The notes under the pieces: generated by a model
What the model saw: the letters and a program-made list of their open reading frames with translations, nothing else
What the model was told of the DNA's origin: nothing
The model's database searches: none
Program-made: the position numbers and the translations under genes
Part shown: positions 12,541 to 23,400 of the stretch, piece by piece
How the letters are laid out: each line of letters begins with the position of its first letter
Position numbering within the stretch: position 1 is the first letter of the stretch
NCBI RefSeq assembly: GCF_945859705.1
Contig: NC_079135.1
Location: forward strand, 26,172,179-26,236,178
Origin: Episyrphus balteatus
Taxonomy: Eukaryota; Arthropoda; Insecta; Diptera; Syrphidae
Direction: 5' to 3'
DNA: 64,000 nucleotides

Positions 12541-15500
12541 CTGTAATAGATTCAAGCAATTTTGCCACTCGGGCAGACGACATATATGTCATGCCTTTAA
12601 ATATTCAAGTTTTTTTTCTCAATGACTTTATGTAAAAATTATTATATTGAATAAAGATCTATCTATCTATCTGAATGCTTAGACTAAAAGTCTTGCAAAT
12701 ATCTTTTTTTAGACACTTAATATGACCTATACTCTAGAAGTCTAGAAAAATCTACTGATGGCATAATACAAATACATCTCTCTTATAACGTCATTTTACT
12801 ACCATAGTCGGATAAGATGACATAGCTCCCTGCATTTGCTGACTAAATAAAGTTACAAGCGCTACGATTTTTTTTTTTTTTTCTGAAAATGCGCAAATGT
12901 GCAGTATATTTGTTTAAGAGTATTAACATAACAAGTATTTCAGTTTAAATACTTTAACAGTAGCTGAAAAAGCAACAGAAAGAAAAAAATTACCTAAAAG
13001 ATGACATGGCATTCGACCGCCTAAGTTGACATTATATGCTATTATCGCAATGGAGCACAAAATAAAGCAGTTGAAGGCTCTGTTACTTTTGGAAGTGAGA
13101 GTATATTTTAATATGTATAAATAAACACAAGTTGAAATTCTTTTTACCCCAATAGGTGGAAAAACGATTTTTAAATCTGAGTCAAAATAAAATAAACTGA
13201 ACGTAGAGACAATTCTGAATCAATTTAAAACATTTTTTGAATTTGAATAAAATATAATTCATGTATACACGGTACAAGAAAATTTCTATGTATCAAATGT
13301 TGTTCATGGGACGTAAAGGTATTGTCTTTTCTTAATTCAAAATTATGAACGTAACGACATTTTTTAATCAGTGAATGGTCATTTAATCTCACCTTTAATG
13401 TTATATTCTTTAGCAGTGTATCTTCCAACACAGCTTGAAGTTTTTTATTAATTTCCAACGATAACTCCAAAGTCATACTCTGGTTCGGGCCTTTGATTCC
13501 CGAATAAATGGCCGACATTACTCCACCATACTTTGCCAATTCAGTTTTATGCTGGTCACTTTTGGAGGTTGTAAGGGCACCAGCTTGATCTCGCATCATG
13601 TAATATTGAACTACTTTAGATTTCTTCTGTAGCTCAGCTACCAGGGACAGTGTGTGATTTTCTAAGAAATCAATTTTTTCCGTTTGTCGAGCTGATGCCT
13701 GCTGTAGTCGGAGAATTCTCTCAACTAAATGCTGCTTAGAAGGACCCTTTAAAAAAAAATGAATAGTTATATTAAGTTCTCTTTGCTAAATGGGTTAAAT
13801 TATTACTTGAACATCTCGATTCATAGTTGATGAATTGCTTTGAGCTTCAGATTCACTATCACTTCGGCTATTATTGCTACCTCGGGAATGATTTGAAGCA
13901 AGTTGTTCTTGACTTGTACTTTTTAATTGGCAATTTCTGCATAAGACACCCATCGACGAAGCTGACGTTGGAGAGGTTGAATTTTCTTCGGAAATTTTTT
14001 TGAACTTTTGGATTTCTCTTTGCAGTTCCTAAGGAGAGAATTGCTCTTTGAAAAAGTTTAAATGTGTGATAAACAAAATTTACCTTAACTACTTGAGAAT
14101 GTTTCTTTTTGGTTGCTTCCAAATCTCCTTGGACATTTTCCAATTTCACTTTAACTAATTCGTACATTTTTGTTTTCTCGGAGAGATGTTTTGTTAGCAA
14201 CAGTCGATCATCATTCTTTTGTTGAATTTCTTGTTTTAATTGTGACTCTATTTCTTCATATTTTGTGTCAAAGTTGAGTTTTTCTTTTTTAAGAATCTCG
14301 TTTTCTGCTTCGATACCTTTGACCTGGAAGTAAATATTAATTCGTTATAAAAATAAAAACTTAAAATAGTAGAGAGTAAAGTCTCCTATCCGAATCACCT
14401 GAATGTTTCAAATAAAGTGTTTAAATAGTTATTCAAACCAATTAGTTTTGTAGAAAAATTGGGAAAATAAACAAAAACAACGGTGTGCACTTTAACAATT
14501 GAATATTTTCAAACAAAAACATGAAGTACCTAATTATTTAATTGAAATAAACGAACTAGGTGAATCAGATATTATATTAAGACCGCTTAAGTTAAAAGAA
14601 CAATCATTTCGAAACCGATGCAAATGTTTTCAAAATAGTTCATCTTCTTGATGTCTGTATATTTGGACAGTTGGACAAGCCAAAAGCAATTTTAAAATTG
14701 TTGAGAACACATTTTGAATTTTGAATCGACTCTAGTTACAGGTACAATTTTCTAAGAGATATAGAACTGAAGATTTAGAAAATTAGAAGAAGGAAAAAAA
14801 ACTCGAATTAAGGCCTTTGTCAAAACCAATTTCTTTTTTTTTTATGTTCCTCACAAAATTTTTAATGCAATTGTAAACTTGTCAATTTTTTAAAAGCAAT
14901 TTCAAGACGAGTAACTTTTGCATCCAAAAGGCTTAAAGTGCAAAACTTGACAAAAATTTCTTTATCCAAAAAAATGCACAAACTTGTTTTTTTCAAAAAT
15001 TGCTTCAATACTAAAATTCATATAAGAATATTTTTAATGTAAAATTTCTAAGAAATTTAATTAAAATTTAAAGGTAATATCAATCTTTTAGAATTGCTAA
15101 AATATTTTTGTTTTGTTTTGAAAATCGTTAAAGCCTTATATTAAAATATTCAATTTTTTTCCAAAAAAAATGGTGTACCAATAAAAAGGGAATATTAATG
15201 AATATAAAATAAAATTTTCAAAAAAAAAAATCATTGATCCGGGGTCGGGGGGACGGGAGGTATCTCAATGCATAAAACTTCAAGAAACAGTAAAATGCAA
15301 AAAATAGTCCAGTATCTAATAATTTTTTTGATTTACCCGAATTTTTTCATCTTATTTGAATGTGCTTCACGGCACTAGTAAAATCATCGACTTTTTTTAT
15401 TTTTTTCACCAAAAATAAAACTAAATCGAGAATTGTTCTAACAAGAATCAAGTAAGAACTTTTGTTCGACATTTTCATAGCCTCGGTGGCGCAGTAGGCA

Positions 15501-18500
15501 GCGCGTAAGTCTCATAATCTTAAGGTCGTGAGTTCGAGCCTCACCCGGGGCATTAATTTTTTTATATTTTTATTTTTTTATATTTATTCTTAGAAAATCA
15601 TTCTTACCCTTGATGTTTGTAAACAAATTTCATTTTGCAACCCAACAATCATTTCACTCATCTCCTTATTGATACTAAGCAACTCCTGTTCCTTAGCTTG
15701 CAACTGTTCCATGTCTTGTGTCGAATCAACAAGTTTTTCTTCCACCTGACGCAGATTTTCATTAAGAGTATTGATTTTGTCTTCATTTCTTAAAGAATAA
15801 AAACAAAATGTGATAATATTTGTTTTTGAATGGTTCAAAAAATATAAAGAAAAAAACTTACAAAGTGTGCTGTGTTCGTAACACCTGCAGTTCCTCTAGC
15901 TGACCACGAAGTTTAGCTGAATTCAACATTTCTTCACTATAAGAACCTTGAACAACAACATGTTCCTGTCGCAAACATTCTAATTCTCGTGTTATATTTG
16001 TGTTCTTAGAAAATTAAAAAATATATAATTAAAATTTATATTAGAGTTTGTGGGTTTAAAGTGTGTTACTTCTAGCGATTTCTTATCAAGACTCTCCTGG
16101 AGTTGGTTTATCTTCTCTGTGGCTTGTTTTTGTTCTTTGGTTAAGGACTCAATTGCCTTGTCTTTGCTTTCGATTTCGTGTTTAAGTAGAATCGCTGTTG
16201 CTTCGTATTCCATTTTTAATTTTTCTATAAAATCAAAAAATTATGGTAAAATGGAGATAGGAATTGAAGAAGAAAATGCTTACCTTTGGCCAATTCCTCA
16301 TGAGGCTTTGGACCAGTTCGTTCTTCTTCGAGTTTCTTTTCAGCAATCTGCAAAAAGGAGAATTATTGTAATGATGGCTTGAAAAAATCATATCAATCAT
16401 CATTACCAATTTTGCTTCAGTTTCTTGGGCCAATTTAACTGAATTCCACTTCAACTTCATTTCCAGATTGTTGTAATCGGATTTTTGTTTTTCGAGCTCT
16501 TTTTGGAATTTCTTTACTTCGTTGCACTAAAAGCATAAATTATTTGAACTTATTTAGAACTTATTTATAAATACTGCCTAACACATGTGATAAGGAGAAC
16601 TGAAAAAAGTAGTATGGAACTTCCACCCAAAATGTTAAAAATGAAAATATCTAAAAAAAAAAAAATTAGAGCTCCTTAAAATTTACCAGTGTGATTTTTA
16701 GGCTTAGAGCCAATTTTTCAGTAGGCAGATAAGCCCCAGTTAAGGCTTATTCTAGTGAATAAAAGTTTTTTATATTGACATTTATTCTTCTGGTAGTCTA
16801 ATTGAAGATTGAAAATCAGGGAAAAGCATAACTTTAAAACTAAAATATTTTAAAAAATAGAGCTCCTAGAAACAAATGAATGTGATTTTAAGGCTTACTA
16901 ACTCCAAATGTGGGTTGTAAAATTATCCAAAAAAAAAATTTTTTTTAAATATTTATTGCAAATAAAAAAAATTTGCATTAAAAAACAAATTGCAACTAAA
17001 AATATTTTGCATTAAAAAAATAATTGTAGGTATTGCATAAGAAAAAAATTTGCTTTGAAAATAAAATTTTTATTGGGAATAAAAATATTTTGCATTGAAA
17101 AAAAAATTTTATTGCAATTAAGAATTTTTTGACTTGAAAAAAAAATCAATGCAAAGTGTGTACATTAAATATTTTTGTTTTCCTACAATTTTGAATATTT
17201 GAACATTCATTAGGTTCAATGTTATAGTTGAAATAGCTAATATATGGTCATTATATTTTTGAATAACAGTCAAAATTGTAAGAAATTCGACGAATATTTA
17301 AAAAAAAATATTTAATGCATACATTTTTTTTCAATGCAGAAAATTTTTTTTTCAATGCAAAATATTTTTCAGTTACAATAAACATTTTTTTTATTTGCAA
17401 TTAACATTATTTTAAAAATTTGTAATGGAGAGCAAATACATTAGTAATAAAATGATTTTTTACAACCCTGCTCCAAAAACAATAAGTTTAATATAAATTT
17501 TCCTGGAAAATTTTAATAACGCTCAAAATAAGAGAAACTTAAAAATTAGTATGAACATGAAAAATGCAATATTTCAAAAACAAGAGCTGCAAGAAAGAAA
17601 CCAATATGATTTTTGAGCTAACTAAACCCAAATCCATAAAATTTGATATACCTAAATTTTCTGGAAAATGTTAAAAGGTTGAAAATTTTTGGCCATTGTT
17701 ATGATTTACCTTCTCATCAAACATATAAGTAATTCTTGACTTCTCTTCATTCAAAGCATGGAATTTAGTTGAAATATTTTTAACTTCTTTGCGAGAATCA
17801 GCAAGTTGCTTCTCCACTATTTCCTTTTGCTTTTTAGCATCAATAAGTGATTTTTCTTTTGTGGCAAAAGTTATAACGATGCTTTCTTTTTCCTTCATGG
17901 CCAATTCTTTTTCTTTTCGGAACTAAAATGAGAAGTATAATGAAAGACATGTGTGAGAATTGAGAATCTTAAGAACTTACTGCGGATTTCTCTTTTTCAA
18001 GAAGATTATTCTCGCGTTGGTACAAGGTAATTGTGTTGTCTTTTTGTGACAGAGCTTTCTTCAATTGTTCAATTTCGATTTCGAAATTCTGAAGTTGGTT
18101 TTGGAGGCGTTTGTACTTTTCAGAGTCTTCTGGTGGCGTTGGGGGAGGTGTTGGGGTAGCATTTAAATGGGGTGGATGGCTTTTGGGTGACGCAGGTATT
18201 GGATGAGTTTGTACATTGTGAATTGGAGTGGAAGAGACTTCAGTGGGTTTTGAAACCTCTTCAATTGTCTGAGGAGCAGAATTATCTTTCGAAAGGTCTT
18301 TTGTAGTGGAAGGTTCTACAAGTGGATTCTTTGGAATATCAACCTTAGAAGAAGACAGATTATTTGTGGACGGAGTGTCGGAAAGCTGCAAAAGGCCTAT
18401 AGAATCATTTGTTTCATTTGATTGTTTACTTAATAATGATTCAGTGGTTTTGTTTGACACCAAACAAACATCATCATTTTCTGATGATTTCTCTTTTTCG

Positions 18501-18862
18501 ATTCTTGTGTCATTTTGTGAATTTTTATTTGATTCCAAAGTTCCTTCTTCTTTTTGTGAACTTTGATCATTAATGCAAATTATTTCGGAATTGTCTAATA
18601 AATCAATGTCAACTAACTTATCTTGTGATTCTGATTCTTTTGTATTTAAAATATTTGTCTGATTTTCAGACTCAATTGAATGGAAACCTTTGTTTACATC
18701 TTTATCAGCCAACAAAAATTCTTTTTCACTTTGAGGTGTATCTTTGACAATATGTGGACTTTCATTTGGATTTATTTCTAATAAATTCGCTTCTTTTGAT
18801 AAATTTTCTTCAGGATTGGAATTTCCTGGTACATTGGAAACATTATTATCTATTTCTTCCAT
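8798..18862 (-). CDS. golgin104: Golgin104 / CCDC186 coiled-coil Golgi protein
   Basis: Eleven exons in transcript order: 17981-18862, 17710-17922, 16407-16526, 16284-16347, 16070-16224, 15862-16004, 15608-15788, 14084-14323, 13807-14028, 13393-13746, 8798-8866. All junctions are GT-AG with compatible phases; the joined frame is 880 aa. Residues 1-about 245 are acidic, Ser/Glu-rich and disordered, ending in a Pro-rich stretch (PPPTPPE). The rest is almost continuous coiled coil. The C-terminal block TMTLELSLEINKKLQ...LEDTLLKNITLK resembles the conserved C-terminus of CCDC186. The final 22 residues (ENLDVLGLEVDKLTRKLAQ...) come from a tiny exon beyond a 4,526-bp intron. The worm and fly family members act at the trans-Golgi with Rab2 and EARP/EIPR1 in dense-core vesicle maturation. 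Family assignment is by recalled similarity; the exon chain is seen directly. Confidence 0.9.
9208..10305. mobile_element. Fold-back element, ACACGGTGTTAC family, copy 1
   Basis: Ends ACACGGTGTTAC and GTTACACCGTGT, with inverted arms of more than 100 bp that include GCGACTAGCTCTACAAAACC and GGGGGTGTTAGGGGATTT. The left arm is partly deleted. A longer copy is at 56772-58603. Open frames inside it are low-complexity and shared only as repeat DNA. Confidence 0.82.
10915..11110. mobile_element. Fragment related to the inverted repeat at 35766-35932
   Basis: Shares GATTAGGAGTCCTTCTCCCGA-type sequence with the right arm of the element near 35,9xx (GATTGGGAGCCCTTCTCC). Probably a diverged MITE copy; the boundaries are uncertain. 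Confidence 0.4.
11138..12671 (+). mobile_element. 5'-truncated non-LTR retrotransposon (LINE)
   Basis: Flanked by a perfect 12-bp target duplication TGAATGCTTAGA (11126-11137 and 12672-12683). It begins inside the reverse transcriptase domain. The 3' part has a 35-bp tandem repeat (about 12393 and 12455), an A-run of about 40 bp (12498-12538), and a (TCTA)n tail just before the duplication. Truncation at the 5' end with a duplication is the signature of target-primed reverse transcription. Clade (jockey/R1/LOA-like) not determined. Confidence 0.9.
11140..12339 (+). pseudogene. Truncated LINE reverse transcriptase
   Basis: The frame opens with QGCNLSPLLFALFLDDI (RT motif) and then YADDIV, the catalytic YxDD box. 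A long thumb/C-terminal region follows, reaching HRNEGPGLCNLCN. Around 12235 the frame breaks: it reaches a stop at 12249, while the end of the protein (FLNGGDWKLL ... NEVF stop) continues in another frame to 12339. This points to a deletion near the Cys-rich region. The N-terminal endonuclease and most RT fingers are absent, so it cannot be autonomous. Confidence 0.85.
13747..13806 (-). other. Short intron of golgin104 (representative)
   Basis: 60 bp, GTAATA donor and TTTAAAG acceptor, phase 0. Most golgin104 introns are 55-90 bp, the ordinary fly size; only three are enlarged (8867-13392, 14324-15607, 16527-17709). Confidence 0.8.
15480..15552 (+). tRNA. tRNA-Met (CAT), elongator type
   Basis: 73 nt folding into a standard cloverleaf. 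The acceptor stem GCCTCGG pairs with CCGGGGC. The D stem is GCGC/GCGC. The anticodon loop CTCATAA carries CAT. The T arm is GTGAG-TTCGAGC-CTCAC with discriminator A. No CCA is encoded. A T-run at 15557-15563 serves as the Pol III terminator. The A and B boxes (TGGCGCAGTAGG, GTTCGAGCC) are canonical. The gene lies inside an intron of golgin104, antisense to it. Sequence resembles the fly elongator tRNA-Met rather than the initiator. Confidence 0.94.
15557..15563 (+). terminator. Pol III terminator of tRNA-Met
   Basis: Seven consecutive T on the coding strand, four bases after the tRNA end. Confidence 0.75.
16695..16830 (-). mobile_element. Second copy of the small palindromic repeat
   Basis: On the - strand it matches the 6849-6970 copy (segments AGAAGAATAAAT and TCAATATAAAAAAC). 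Located in a golgin104 intron. Confidence 0.6.
16912..17468. mobile_element. Very AT-rich inverted-repeat element
   Basis: Terminal GGGTTGTAAAA and TTTTACAACCC, with long internal runs of A and T motifs such as TTTGCATTAAAAAA that are themselves mirrored. No target duplication recognised. It lies in the 1.2-kb golgin104 intron 16527-17709. Confidence 0.65.
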
Positions 18863-20488
18863 TTTTTGAAATATATATGTAATTTTAAAGAATAAATAAA
18901 TTAAAAATAGTTTTTTGTTGAAATTTTTTTCACGTCTACATGTTTACACGTCAAAAAAACTATTTTCTTTTTTTTTTGTTCATTTTTGACAGAAAGTGAC
19001 AGTAGGGGTGTGTTCATGAAGTACACAGTTTTTTAGTCGTGTTTTTATACACAGTGCACTAATGTCGTTTTCCAAAATTATGGGAGTGAATCACTCCTTT
19101 TTCGTGCAATTTTGGAATTTGTTTACGAAGAATTTGACAAGTGGAGTGATTTGACGTTTGCTTTGCATGTGTTTGTAATACGAAATAATGAATAGAATAA
19201 TAACACAATCTTTTAAATTCACTTTTAGTGATTTTTTACAATACTTTATTGAATTTTTTTGTAAATAAATATAATTTCCTTCACAAAAAAGTCCATGAAG
19301 TCAAATGTAGATTTGAAAATAAAATTCGTTATTTAAAATAAAATCGAAACCAATTAAAAAAGAAAATTGTTTTTTGTTTTTGTAGTTGTTTTTTTTTTTT
19401 TTTTATTTCGATAAGACATGTATTAAAGAGCTTTACAAGCTCTTCCGAAGCTATCTGTCAAATCTCAAAGCTTTGGTAGAGCTTCGATATATTTTTATAT
19501 TTTGTGAAAACTTTTGTTCATATAAGCTGCTAGGATATAAATATTAGAAACAAAAGTGAAAATATTTTTTTTTTCAGGCTAGTGCAATTTTTTGTGAAAA
19601 AGAGTAGGTATACAAATTGTTTAAATAAGCTTTCTGCTTTCTGTTTTAATTTTTCAGGCCGAAAATTTTCACTTTTGTACTTTATGAGCCAATGTAGTTA
19701 AGGCTTAAGTTAGTGAAAGGGTTAAATTGTTTATCAGTAGTATTTTGTAAAAGCTCAGCATTTTGTTCTAACCTTCTGGTTAGCTAATAGTCGACATTAG
19801 CGTTTGATTATTAGTAAGGCCCAATAAAATTGAATTTAATTGAATTTTCCCGACAAACAAAAGCCATTTCTGTTGACCAGAATAGTAATTAATTTTCAAA
19901 ATGTATGATTGTAATCGTGTACCGTAAAGCCAGGTACGCAGCTCGCGCTAAATTTTAGCTCCCATATAAATTATCGAAAAATTTTATCTGAGCTAAAATG
20001 GATCCCATACAAATTATCGATAACTTGTGTGGGAATTTTATCTCGGCTAAAATTTAGCTCGATCTGCGTACCAGGCTTAATGCTGGATTTACATACGTCT
20101 GCATGCTGAAAAGTAAAGGGGGATAGATACAATACGTGAATACGTGCAATCCATACGTATGAAGGAGAGGCATTGATGAAGACGAACATGTTGGTCTTCG
20201 CCATAATCTTCCTATATCTGCATATAGGAATAAGAATATGTCGTGAATCAGCTAGTGAGAAAAAATGTTTACTTTTACAAAAAGTTAACAAACAGATCTA
20301 TAAGTTTAATTCTGTTTTTTTATTTCTAAACACCTGAACGCTTCCAGCTGACTTATGACATATGTCATTCGGCAGTCGGCACCGAAAAGTGTTTTGCTGT
20401 TTTGGTTATTTTTTTGCAGTTTCTTTTTATTTATCCATTTCCTGCCTCCAATTTATTAAACTATTAATTAGTAACAAAATAACTAATT
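18863..20488. other. Divergent intergenic region, golgin104 to Tcs3
   Basis: Both genes are read outward from here, so it should hold both promoters. No TATA box is placed convincingly at either gene. A small MITE sits at 19925-20079. Otherwise AT-rich with no gene seen. Confidence 0.55.
19925..20079. mobile_element. 155-bp palindromic MITE
   Basis: Left end TAAAGCCAGGTACGCAG and right end CTGCGTACCAGGCTTA are inverted. Inside are mirrored GCTAAAATTTAGC and CCCATA..AATTATCGA units. Flanking TA on each side would fit a Tc1/mariner-type target. Confidence 0.72.
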
Positions 20489-23400
20489 ATGGTTTGTGCT
20501 CTAGGAATTGAAGGTAGTGCTAACAAAATTGGTGTTGGCATAATACGAGATGGTGAAGTACTGGCAAACGTACGAAAGACATACATAACACCACCCGGCG
20601 AAGGTACCTTCCATCTCCTATCTATTATATCTATAATGTTCTCTAATATCTAATATCATTTTAAGGTTTTCAACCTCGTGAAACTGCCACCCACCATCGC
20701 CAAAATATAACTGGTCTCGTCAAAGCTGCATTGGCTGAAGCCAAAATTGATCCCTCCCAACTCGATGTCATTTGTTATACAAAAGGACCCGGAATGGGAG
20801 CTTGCTTACATGTCGGTGCATTAGCCGCTCGTACATTGTCATTGCTTTGGAAGAAGCCAATCCTTGGAGTAAATCATTGCATTGGTCACATTGAAATGGG
20901 ACGTTTAATAACAAAAGCACAGAATCCAATTGTTTTGTATGTAAGTGGCGGGAATACTCAAGTCATTGCCTATTCCAACAAAAGGTATAGAATTTTTGGG
21001 GAAACTATTGATATTGCTGTTGGCAATTGCTTGGATAAATTTGCCCGAATAATCAAGCTATCGAATGATCCAAGTCCGGGTTATAATATTGAACAGTTGG
21101 CTAAAAACGGAAAGAAGTTTATAAAGCTTCCGTATGTTGTTAAAGGTTTTTAAATATTGTATAATTGTGTATAGGGCGTTAAAAAAAAAATGTTTTTGAT
21201 TTTCTCGCAACCAGGGCCCTATTTCATAAAACTACAAGACTAATAATTATTTGTGAATTTACTTGTAGCTTGTAAATTATCAGCAAATTTCTGTTTCATA
21301 AAGAATTCGAATAGACTAATAACTACAAGTTTCGTAGACTTGTAACTACAAGCAAATTTACAAATGAGGCGAATGTTTCTGTTTCATAAAAGTATTTGCG
21401 CAAAAATTTATTAGTGATAGACTTGTAACTACAAGCGAATTTCTTACAAGAGTAGAAAGACTAATAAAGAAAAATATGGAGTCTAATTTGCTCTTTGAAT
21501 GTGCTTTATGGATTGTTACACTTTTTCCGACTACAATTATTATTTTTATTAAAGTAAATTTTAAAATCGCGACTGACAACTTTGATGGCGATGACGATGA
21601 CGACGACGACGGTATGATGACTATGAGCTGAATTTGTTCAGCGAATTCAAAGCAACAAAAAAAAAGTGTAACACACACAGCAAATTTATATGCTGCCACC
21701 ACGGCTAAATCAGCAAGGGATGGGTTCAGCGAATATTATGATTTGATGATTATAATTTAATGAGCGAATTAAAATAAAATAAAAGGTAATAATAAAATTT
21801 TTGAATTCCAACTTACTTTCACCAGGGGCGTCGCAAGCTGAAATTTAAAAATGAAAAGGGCGCCAGCAATTTTTTTTGGAAAGGAAATTACAAACCTTTT
21901 GGAGCGAAAAACGACGATGGAAAATTAAAAATAAAAAGAACGAATTTACTTTCTCTAGTGGAGATTTGAAAGCTTTTATTTGTTTGGGAAACCTTGCAAT
22001 TAAGTAGGGCAAAAACCCAAAATCTTTTCAACCAATTCAACAAAGAGTTTTAACGTATTAAAATGGAACGCTAAGTTCAGTTTTTCGAACTGTTAAATAT
22101 TTAAACTAACTGGGTCGCGTGTCCCGCAATTTCGGGAAAATAAATCGGAACAAAAGCCAACGGATTTTTACGAAAAGGTTATCAAAATTCACCAACAATA
22201 AAACGAGTTATAATACCAAATATATATTCAAATTCTACTTATCTTTTTTTTCTGGATTGCCAACGATCCTATGTAACTTTTCCACCCCAATTTCACCCTT
22301 GACCACTCTGCCAATTTTCCTCCCAATTTTTCTTTTCCAAAAATATTAATTTTAACAACCACTAAAATTTTTATTTTCGAAAACTATTTAACAAAACTAT
22401 ACTGCCGAAATTAAATTCTTTATCACTTTAAAATTTTTCTAATAATTATCTTTTTCACAATTTTCCAATTTTTAATCTTTCTTCTGAGCTTGCCAGTTTA
22501 AAAGTGAACGCCAGAAATTTTTCTTCCTGGACGATCCTTTTTCGCTCTCATACCCCCAGTGCTTTCGGCCAATCCGGAACAGCCGATTCCGATCACGTCA
22601 TTCAGCAACTCTCAGCTCATTGGCTGCAGAGCGCCCATGTCGGAATCAAACGGTCCTACCTACTCGCACTCTCGTTCTCCCATGGTTTTGCGTTATCATC
22701 ATGGAATTCGCCGGCAGCTGAATCGTTTCCAGTGGCGGGAATTCCATGAACGCATTCAGCCATTCATCCCCATTTTTTTTTTTCAAGATAAAAAGAAAGA
22801 AAAGAATTAAAGTTAAAACAATCTAATTTCGGCTAATTTCGGCTAACAAAATGCATTTGTCCCCACCAGGATAACTAATGAGAAAAACTTGGCAAAGATG
22901 GCACCCAACCCCATTCATTTTTTCTTTTGTAGGAAAGTTGGCAATCACTTGTTTTTCACCGCGATTCTAAAATTAATACCAGTGGACTTTTGTTAGATTT
23001 AGGGGAATAGAAAAATAACCTTAGCGTTCCATCTTTTACAAAAATATATATAGGTATGTTGGGCCCTCGGCCATACTCAAATTTGAGTGTCTTCAGCAAT
23101 CGGGAACCAAATGTAACCCGTGCTTTTGCTCGTATACTAATATACTTTTATGTCGACCATCTTTTGGTCAGTCTTCTGCATCAACCAGTTTTTGTTAGGC
23201 CATCTTTTGCAGTTTTAATTATGTGTTTGGTTTGACCCCCTCTGGGCCGATTTTTGAAGTTAAGGCACGACCATCTGTCGGCATATTTACATAATTAAGG
23301 CTCAACCACCTGTCGGCCGATTTTACTACTTCACACTCCCTCGGTATAATAGCAGAGTGCACTTCGTCGATTCGCACACCAATCCAATTTAGGTGCTAAG

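Larger units (their letters stand above)
8867..13392 (-). other. 4.5-kb last intron of golgin104, transposon-rich
   Basis: Donor GTGAGA at 13392 and acceptor TTTCTTTACAG ending at 8867. It contains a fold-back element (9208-10305), an inverted-repeat fragment (about 10915-11110), and a 5'-truncated LINE (11138-12671). The remaining DNA is AT-rich with nothing recognised. Confidence 0.85.
14324..15607 (-). other. 1.28-kb intron of golgin104 hosting a tRNA gene
   Basis: Donor GTAAGA, acceptor TTACTTCCAG, phase 0. Mostly AT-rich filler; the one identifiable gene is tRNA-Met at 15480-15552 on the opposite strand. Confidence 0.8.

Noticed and set aside
22504..22810. GC-richer frames of 81-83 aa
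   Set aside because: They lie within the LTR-like insertion and overlap one another in different frames; no recognisable domain.
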